Shown piece by piece: positions 62,401 through 64,000 of a stretch of 64,000 bases of DNA. The notes under the pieces are model-generated. The model had not been told where the DNA came from. It ran no database searches and worked only from the letters and a program-made list of their open reading frames with translations. The stretch is from Siphonodentalium dalli (taxonomy: Eukaryota > Mollusca > Scaphopoda > Gadilida > Siphonodentaliidae). Position 1 is the first letter of the stretch, and each line of letters begins with the position of its first letter. Made by a program: the position numbers and the translations under genes. The stretch is from contig CP136066.1 of NCBI GenBank assembly GCA_032622095.1, positions 206,730,978 to 206,794,977 of the forward strand, written 5' to 3'.

Positions 62401-63704
62401 GTGGCTTCGACCTATGTGGCTAGAAATGGTAATGTGGCTTTAGTTTTTATGTGGCTTCTCAAGTAGCCATAAAATTTTAAGTGGCTATCAAGTAGTAGAT
62501 AGTGATAAAACTCCAGATTATGGATTCATAACATGTTGGAATTATAGCAGAAGAAGCTGATTAAAACTCAAAAACTTGCTCACAGCAACTGGGACAGTGG
62601 AATAGGAGAAACTGACAGGTCCGTGATTGGGTGGCTAGCCACACAAATGTCTTGTCAGTGTCCGACATCTCCTATTGACGGGTCATGGATGTCTAAATCG
62701 ATGGACTTTTTTTTCTCCAAATTTTGAGTGACTACAAATTAAATAAGCTGATTAGGCCAAATAGATCATTTTAGAACGTCCATCTGAAAGCTGTTACGTG
62801 GCTAGCCACGCAACGGAAGTTATGCACATAAATATCCATTTTACACAATCTTAGCCACATAAGTAGTCATTAGTAAACACGGACGAACGGAGAAAGCATG
62901 ACGGACGGACAGACGGACGGTACGACAGACGCAGTCAATCCAGTATACCCCCCATTTTCTTCGAAAGTGGGGGTATAAAAAAGAAAGTCGGACCGCACCG
63001 CAATTAGCATCATGCGGAGAGGCGGTCATAAGGAGATTGCATACACAAAATTATTGAAATCAATTTCATAGTTGTTCGAGTTATGAGGTCGGACACACGG
63101 AGGGAGAAAGTGTGACGGACGGACAGACGCAGTCAATCCAGTATACCCCCATTTTCTTCAAAAGTGGGGGTATAATTATCCTATCCTCCTATCCTATCCT
63201 AACCCATTAACACATGTGTCGTTCTGTGTTCATTACACGTTACCCAACCTAGAATATGAGCATTAAAAAATGCAGTCTTTCAAGGGTTAGTTAGGCACAT
63301 ATAGGGCTTGTTTTGTCATGTGTGATGATGCTTTTATTTTATAGTTCCAGTTTCATGGTTGAGGCGAACATCATGTACGTGTCAACGAGATGTGTATGGA
63401 ATGTGTCTAGATTTGAAAATATTGAACAGCAATAACACTGTACTTCTGGGAACAAGCGTGTAATAAATTAGCATGATGAATGAGCTATGTAAACCTGTAG
63501 TAAGGCTGTGCGATCGGTTGTGGGATAATGGATTGAAGGTAGAGGAGTTGGATTGGACGATGCTGCTGGTTTTATTAGCTGGAGTGTCGACTGTGCGGCT
63601 GGAAGTGGAGGGTATGTTGGAGCTAGCAGTGCTCTGGCTGCTGGTAACTTTTGATGGTGTGCTGTCATTCTTGGCAGGATGGTGATAACGGGCCGATTTG
63701 TGAC
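35407..63704 (-). CDS. VIPAS39: VIPAS39 / SPE-39 (VPS33B-interacting trafficking protein), 14 exons, partial at both ends
   Basis: SPE-39/VIPAS39 proteins are cytosolic and bind VPS33-type Sec1/Munc18 proteins. With VPS33B they act in endosome maturation, lysosome-related organelle formation and cargo delivery. Fourteen minus-strand exons, all with GT-AG borders, join in one frame: a Ser/Thr-rich N-terminal segment, a charged linker, then a long helical region that in this family resembles the VPS16 C-terminal domain. Stretches I recognise as family signature are [28 protein letters not shown]...[32 protein letters not shown] and [16 protein letters not shown]. About 441 codons are visible; the human protein, from memory, is near 490. 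The N-terminal exon(s) lie beyond 64000. The last exon(s), about 40 residues by comparison with human, were not found below 35400. No signal peptide or membrane segment is seen. Introns are 0.5-8.2 kb and packed with MITEs, minisatellites and pearl-like elements. Identification is from remembered family sequence, not a search. Confidence 0.93.
35685..36062 (+). repeat. Fragment of pearl-like family D in a VIPAS39 intron
   Basis: AATCCAAGATGGCC, GGCCATG and, at its end, AAGTTGAGCTA (36051-36061), the family's 3' hairpin arm. No microsatellite remains. Confidence 0.6.
36078..36164 (-). CDS. VIPAS39: VIPAS39 exon
   Basis: 87 nt, phase 0; acceptor TTTTCTTTTACAG, donor GTGAGT. Encodes [20 protein letters not shown], then FHRENAPKD. 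The K.PIGF..V.E..H..NAP pattern is diagnostic for VIPAS39. A pearl-like element 3' hairpin ends about 10 bp from the donor. Confidence 0.95.
36283..36536. mobile_element. CAAGCCT-family hAT-like MITE, short form (254 bp), perfect TSD
   Basis: CAAGCTTTGAAATAGGGTG / CACCCTATTTCAAGGATTG flanked by AGAACAGA on both sides (36275-36282, 36537-36544). Two back-to-back palindromes make up almost the whole element. Confidence 0.92.
36728..36895. repeat. ~83-bp tandem duplication
   Basis: Two almost identical copies of ACTTC(A/G)CAGAGTGGATTAAAC ... AAGATCGTGGCATAA follow each other directly. Confidence 0.85.
36907..37580 (+). pseudogene. Possible degraded retroelement coding fragment
   Basis: A 25-bp inverted pair (CATAGTGTTTCTGAATAACA and its complement, 36907-36993) precedes a more protein-like stretch: a frame with [20 protein letters not shown], then after a frame change [18 protein letters not shown], and further [16 protein letters not shown]. 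Composition is unlike the surrounding repeats, but frames are broken and I recognise no domain. A gag/ORF1 remnant is a guess. Confidence 0.3.
37637..38435. mobile_element. Cluster of nested/tandem TTAA-type MITEs with core palindrome
   Basis: Outer ends TTAACCCTTTACCCAACAGA and its complement (...TTGGGTAAAGGGTTAA). The same terminus also occurs at 37737 and 38115. Four copies of the ~70-bp palindrome (37670-37736, 37768-37834, 37914-37983, 38212-38281) alternate in orientation of the central GTCGACCATAGGTCGC. Spacers carry AAATTATAAAATTGTTAAAG and GGCCGGTTTTGGCCGG. Confidence 0.8.
39811..40100 (+). repeat. tRNA-like SINE
   Basis: GATGCCGTAGCCGAGGTGGT gives an A-box match (TAGCCGAGGTGG), and GAATTCAAACTCC about 60 bp on is a degenerate B-box, followed by a tRNA-unrelated body. 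In a VIPAS39 intron. Confidence 0.5.
40232..40321 (-). CDS. VIPAS39: VIPAS39 exon
   Basis: 90 nt, phase 0; acceptor TTGGTAG, donor GTAATG. Encodes [20 protein letters not shown], then [10 protein letters not shown]. This is strongly conserved with the vertebrate 'IPDKQY.LTALAARAKLR.W' block. Confidence 0.94.
40395..40520. repeat. TTAA-type MITE end with core palindrome
   Basis: TTTCATGACTGGAGCATCCT, AAAACCCTGTGAC and a worn ~60-bp palindrome (40448-40500). Related to 47790-48367 and 59563-59816. Confidence 0.6.
40528..40965. mobile_element. CAAGCCT-family hAT-like MITE, long form
   Basis: CTTGTCTTGAAATACTG / CACTATTTGCAGGCTTG with flanks ACCTTGAC and ACCCTGAC. Two palindromes plus the ~200-bp spacer. 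Confidence 0.83.
40989..41242. mobile_element. CAAGCCT-family hAT-like MITE, short form, touching a VIPAS39 donor
   Basis: AAAGCCTTGATATAGTG ... CTATTTCAAGGCTTG. Flanks TCAAATAC (40981-40988) and ACAAATAC (41243-41250); the right duplication overlaps the 5' splice site at 41249-41254. Confidence 0.86.
41255..41296 (-). CDS. VIPAS39: VIPAS39 exon
   Basis: 42 nt, phase 0; acceptor TCATTTTTTAG, donor GTATGT. Encodes [14 protein letters not shown], parallel to the 'SSPVNLKKTF' stretch of the vertebrate protein. The 8-bp target duplication of a MITE (40989-41242) overlaps the donor hexamer. Confidence 0.88.
41560..41990. repeat. Decayed pearl-like core units
   Basis: Two units with GAAAAAGAGCATAACTCCA / GAAAAAGGGCACAACTCCAC, ATTCGAAC and GAGTTATCATC, ending GGACACATGGATGGGCCGAC. 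Terminal hairpin not identified. Confidence 0.5.
42150..42453. mobile_element. TTAA (piggyBac-like) MITE, GTATAGAAAGGGTTAA end
   Basis: Right end GTATAGAAAGGGTTAA (TTAA 42450-42453), interior hairpin GTTCAGATAATAA...TTATTATCTAAAC, and GACCATTCCAATATACATTT. Same family as 59813-60056. Left end decayed. Confidence 0.65.
42459..42593 (-). CDS. VIPAS39: VIPAS39 exon
   Basis: 135 nt, phase 0 at both ends; acceptor TTTTACAG, donor GTAAGT. Encodes [20 protein letters not shown], then [25 protein letters not shown], matching the family's 'HPRKA...LTTLFY..FYHY' block. Base +6 of the donor begins a TTAA that carries the terminus of a piggyBac-like MITE. Confidence 0.94.
42980..44820. other. VIPAS39 intron without recognisable element
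   Basis: No coding exon, tandem repeat or clear inverted-repeat pair seen. Short open frames only. GC content is slightly higher than in flanking repeats. Confidence 0.4.
44872..44962 (-). CDS. VIPAS39: VIPAS39 exon
   Basis: 91 nt; acceptor CATTTTACAG, donor GTAAGT. After one base completing Thr it encodes [20 protein letters not shown], then [10 protein letters not shown], ending in phase 0. Confidence 0.9.
45451..45646. mobile_element. 196-bp near-perfect palindromic TTAA MITE
   Basis: TTAACCCTTTCAGTGCCAAG at the left, its complement at the right, TTAA on both flanks. The arms run almost to the centre (GATAC...GAGCTCTATC). Terminus resembles 13025-13257 but the core palindrome of that family is absent. 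Confidence 0.88.
45679..45752 (-). CDS. VIPAS39: VIPAS39 exon
   Basis: 74 nt, begins in phase 0 and ends with two bases of a Thr codon; acceptor TTTTTTTAG, donor GTAAGT. Encodes [20 protein letters not shown] followed by KKCY(T). This is helical and matches the '.YREHL...' segment of SPE-39 in position and phase. Confidence 0.88.
46190..46810. mobile_element. Nested CAAGCCT-family MITEs plus 62-bp tandem right-end repeats
   Basis: An older long-form copy (46190-46387 and beyond) is cut by a 257-bp short-form copy at 46388-46644 with perfect duplications TACCAAAT (46380-46387, 46645-46652). Downstream, the right end of the family (TACCAAATTCACCCACTGGG ... CAAGGCTTG) is repeated 2.6 times with a 62-bp period to 46809. 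Confidence 0.85.
46830..46857 (-). CDS. VIPAS39: VIPAS39 micro-exon (28 nt)
   Basis: 28 nt; acceptor CTATTTTTAG, donor GTGAGT. The first base completes an Ile codon, followed by FLGRKEEAA, the counterpart of the FLDRTEE-type motif in the family. A second AG 8 nt further in would break the frame, so the upstream acceptor was chosen. Confidence 0.87.
47613..47749 (-). CDS. VIPAS39: VIPAS39 exon
   Basis: 137 nt, starts in phase 0 and ends with two bases of a split codon; acceptor TTTATTTACAG, donor GTGAGT. Encodes [20 protein letters not shown], then [25 protein letters not shown]. The block corresponds to the family's 'FLKRTL...RQVAL' region. Confidence 0.92.
47790..48367. repeat. TTAA-type MITE with two core palindromes and a ~300-bp insert
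   Basis: TTTAACCGTTTCATGAATGG at the left and CTCCCATCATGAATGG at the right are inverted ends. Worn palindromes lie at 47829-47890 and 47921-48315; the second is split by unique DNA (47970-48290) containing another inverted pair, CGTAATTTATCAACC...GGTTGATAAATTCCG. Confidence 0.65.
48577..48634. mobile_element. Minimal TTAA element: two termini with no interior
   Basis: TTAACCCTTTACCCAACAAA ... TCTGTTGGGTAAAGGGTTAA, 58 bp in all, bounded by TTAA. Same termini as the 37637-38435 cluster with everything internal deleted. Confidence 0.85.
49252..49320. repeat. Truncated CAAGCCT-family MITE (right end)
   Basis: CATCACTAAATTCACCCTCT, CAGACACACTAAATCCAGGC and TTG; stops 14 bp from a VIPAS39 donor. 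Confidence 0.7.
49341..49433 (-). CDS. VIPAS39: VIPAS39 exon
   Basis: 93 nt, phase 0 at both ends; acceptor TTTACAG, donor GTAAGT. Encodes [20 protein letters not shown] and on to [11 protein letters not shown], one of the best-conserved blocks of VIPAS39 in animals. A MITE right end stops 14 bp beyond the donor hexamer. Confidence 0.92.
50038..50154. mobile_element. Short (117-bp) Tc1/mariner-like palindromic MITE
   Basis: TA-CAGTAATGCCCTAATTAATC ... GCATTACTG-TA. The two arms meet at AACTAAATCC; an internally deleted form of the 19633 family. Confidence 0.85.
51397..51465 (-). CDS. VIPAS39: VIPAS39 exon (start of VPS16-like region)
   Basis: 69 nt, phase 0 at both ends; acceptor TTATTCCACAG, donor GTAAGA. 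Encodes [16 protein letters not shown] and on to SRMINGE. The intron before it (51466-53872) holds both minisatellites of this gene. Confidence 0.85.
51536..51925. repeat. 36-bp minisatellite, about 11 copies
   Basis: Unit CATTGAATAAAATTAATCAG + TTAGTATCAGTTATTT; one unit lacks 3 bp. In the VIPAS39 intron before the 51397 exon. The period is divisible by 3, which creates a false repetitive reading frame. Confidence 0.95.
52065..53010. repeat. 39-bp minisatellite, about 24 copies
   Basis: Unit TTACGGTAATGATAATAATC + ACTGCATGTAATTTGTTTA. Variants ATAACGG and ATAACGATAAT are grouped in blocks, suggesting recent local amplification. Because 39 is divisible by 3, both strands show open frames of nearly 300 codons (13-residue repeats); these are not genes. 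Same intron as the 36-bp array. Confidence 0.96.
53077..53518. mobile_element. MITE with GACCCGCCATATCAAATCC ends and two core palindromes
   Basis: Left GACCCGCCATATCAAATCC, right GGATTTGATATGGCGGGTC. Just inside each end is the ~70-bp GCCAATGCATTCTC palindrome (53108-53172, 53399-53468) and an ACAATTTT-rich spacer. The core is shared with TTAA-type elements at 13025 and 55470, but the termini differ. Confidence 0.78.
53656..53869. mobile_element. Palindromic Tc1/mariner-like MITE abutting a VIPAS39 5' splice site
   Basis: TA flanks at 53654-53655 and 53870-53871; the right-hand TA is part of the donor GTA. Arms are near-perfect inverted copies around CTCTTAGTGAGAG. Confidence 0.87.
53873..53964 (-). 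CDS. VIPAS39: VIPAS39 exon (charged helical linker)
   Basis: 92 nt; acceptor CTTTTTCAG-type, donor GTACAG. Encodes [20 protein letters not shown] and on to MLTRRLE. The first two bases complete a Val codon begun in the 55240 exon. The intron bases from +4 onward are the terminus of an inserted palindromic MITE (53656-53869), so the element supplies part of the 5' splice site. Confidence 0.82.
54594..54847. mobile_element. CAAGCCT-family hAT-like MITE, short form
   Basis: CAAGCCTTGGAATAGTG ... CCTATTTCAAGGCTAA with CATTCAAG duplications at 54586-54593 and 54848-54855. Confidence 0.85.
55110..55234. repeat. Truncated CAAGCCT-family MITE ending in a VIPAS39 donor
   Basis: AGTCCCTAGAGGATGAATTT, CATTAGCCCACTGTACAGGG, AATTCACCCTCTGGGGACCT, TATTTTCAGGCGTG. 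The last base is intron position +6 of the 55240 exon. Confidence 0.72.
55240..55326 (-). CDS. VIPAS39: VIPAS39 exon (linker)
   Basis: 87 nt; acceptor TTTTCAG, donor GTATTC at 55234-55239. Encodes [18 protein letters not shown] and on to SIQE with matching phases on both sides. The donor hexamer abuts and overlaps the right end of a palindromic MITE (55110-55234). A TTAA-type element end lies about 20 bp upstream of the acceptor. Confidence 0.78.
55470..55716. mobile_element. TTAA (piggyBac-like) MITE with core palindrome, inverted copy of 13025-13257
   Basis: TTAACCCTTTGAGTGCCAGG on both ends, TTAA flanks, palindrome at 55519-55589, a T-run, and GGGCCGATGAGATCGGCCCC near the right end. Confidence 0.87.
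55761..59257 (+). mobile_element. Composite pearl-like element, family B, copy 2 (no hAT insertion)
   Basis: AACAAGACAGTCAATGACTG at the 5' end. It is colinear with 1419-6541 except for the absent hAT, a single (not inverted-duplicated) segment near 56390, and a 508-bp instead of a 782-bp internal duplication (56956-57144 equals 57464-57652). Five ~150-bp core units (58420-59090, AACAAATCTGAA...ACCAAATAT) precede an ACGG/ACAG tract (59123-59210) and the hairpin ending GGTGAGCTAAAAA. In the large VIPAS39 intron. Confidence 0.83.
59563..60056. mobile_element. Two adjoining TTAA-type MITEs sharing one TTAA
   Basis: Left unit: CTGTGAGGGTGCAGCATTAA ... CAGTCATGGAAGGGTTAA (TTAA 59813-59816) with two core palindromes (59597-59671, 59698-59767). 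Right unit: TTAACCATGTCTGTACTC ... GAGTATAGAAAGGGTTGA with hairpin AGATAATAAGTTTC/GAACTTATTATCT. Confidence 0.75.
60380..60550. mobile_element. Right-truncated Tc1/mariner-like MITE
   Basis: TA-CAGTAATGCTCTAAGTAATC; the right arm stops at AAAAGTTACCCATA and runs into a pearl-like fragment with GGTCGCAGACC (60640-60650), the 5' signature of family F. Confidence 0.75.
61604..62985 (+). mobile_element. Pearl-like element, family C, with tandem 5' part and an insertion
   Basis: Two tandem starts (61604 and 61998) of ACAAGAGGTGTGCACTCG...GTGCTAGC ATACCCCCAC. Core GAATTTTCTAAGTCAAAATA; ACGG microsatellite; 3' hairpin ending GTGGGGGTATAAAAAA, complementary to the 5' ATACCCCCAC. The microsatellite is interrupted by a different element (about 62385-62870). 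Confidence 0.78.
62385..62870. mobile_element. Insertion with TATGTGGCT inverted ends
   Basis: AATGGGTAGATATGTGGCT at the left and AGCCACATAAGTAGTCATT at the right, with many GTGGCTA/TAGCCAC motifs inside. It splits the ACGG tract of family C. No convincing target duplication could be read. Confidence 0.6.
62986..63174 (+). repeat. 5'-truncated pearl-like family C copy
   Basis: Starts in the core (AAGTCGGACCGCACCGCAAT), then GACGGACGGACAGACGCAGT and the 3' hairpin TATACCCCCATTTTC...AAAGTGGGGGTATAA. It directly follows the 3' end of the previous copy. Confidence 0.75.
63495..63704 (-). CDS. VIPAS39: VIPAS39 exon (Ser/Thr-rich N-terminal region), first one in the window
   Basis: 210 nt; the acceptor TTTTCAG is next to 63704 and the donor GTTTAC occupies 63489-63494. 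The exon starts with two bases of a split codon and ends with one. It encodes [13 protein letters not shown] followed by a long Ser/Thr/Asn-rich stretch ending HSLTT, as expected for the poorly conserved, probably disordered N-terminal third of SPE-39 proteins. Its split Gly codon joins exactly to the next exon at 55326. Earlier exons must lie to the right of the window. Confidence 0.8.
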
Positions 63705-63730
63705 CTGAAAATGACAAAGTGATAACATTT

Positions 63731-64000
63731 TTAACTCTTCCATGACTGGAGCTTCCTGAAATATTTTGAAAACCCTGAGCCAATGCATTCTCTTATATAA
63801 GCCAGTGAGCCATATATAAGCCATATAAGCCAGTGCATTCTTTAATATATGCAAGGCTTCCTCACATATATAAGATATACTGGCACAGGATATTTAATGC
63901 TGCACCAGCGCAGCTCCCGTCATGAGAGGGTTAACACTTTCTTTACCAAATGGATTCTCCCATCAGTTATAAAAGTATACATTGGTGTGGTCTTTTATTC
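63731..64000. mobile_element. TTAA-type MITE pair, right part cut by window edge
   Basis: TTAACTCTTCCATGACTGGA ... CCGTCATGAGAGGGTTAA (TTAA 63731-63734 and 63931-63934) with two worn core palindromes, then TTAACACTTTCTTTACCAAA, the second unit seen also at 59813-60056. Confidence 0.72.

Noticed and set aside
62385..62870. hAT assignment for the TATGTGGCT insertion
   Set aside because: Inverted ends are visible but I could not read an 8-bp target duplication, so only a generic insertion is reported.
63473..63685. Plus-strand 70-codon open frame
   Set aside because: It is the antisense shadow of the VIPAS39 exon at 63495-63704.

Overview
The window looks like AT-rich, transposon-saturated DNA from a mollusc, most likely a bivalve. 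Two things suggest this. The only gene I can recognise is an intron-rich animal gene. Much of the rest consists of elements built like bivalve 'pearl' repeats: short tandem core units, an (ACGG/ACAG)n microsatellite and a 3' hairpin. I saw no bacterial-type genes, operons or CRISPR arrays.

Gene content. From about 35.4 kb to the right edge, the minus strand carries a spliced gene that I identify as VIPAS39 (SPE-39/VIPAR), the VPS33B partner in endosome-to-lysosome trafficking. Fourteen coding exons with GT-AG borders and mutually compatible phases lie between 63704 and 35407 and give about 441 codons in one frame. The extreme N-terminus lies beyond 64000. The last C-terminal exon or exons were not found. 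One isolated candidate 37-nt exon lies at 12709-12745.

1-11.7 kb: fragments of one pearl-like family; a large composite pearl-like element (1419-6541) carrying a 1.2-kb hAT insertion; a 1.37-kb element with ~100-bp inverted repeats (7359-8726); a complete pearl-like element with five ~185-bp units (9756-10875); a fourth-family copy ending at 11665. 12-24 kb: a hAT element (12015-12565), a TTAA element (13025-13257), a hAT-like element with GC-rich hairpin ends (14199-15352), a foldback region (16930-17540), palindromic MITEs, and a tandem array with 483-bp higher-order periodicity (21761-23595). 24-35.4 kb: nested hAT-like and Harbinger-like MITEs, two more hAT elements with perfect 8-bp target duplications, minisatellites, and another pearl-like array.

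35.4-64 kb: VIPAS39 with introns full of the same families. These include two minisatellites in one intron and a second copy of the composite pearl-like element (55761-59257), which lacks the hAT insertion and so preserves the empty site. In 7 of the 14 exons a transposon end lies within about 25 bp of the 5' splice site.

Element superfamilies were assigned from terminal sequences and target-site duplications read by eye. No database search was possible.
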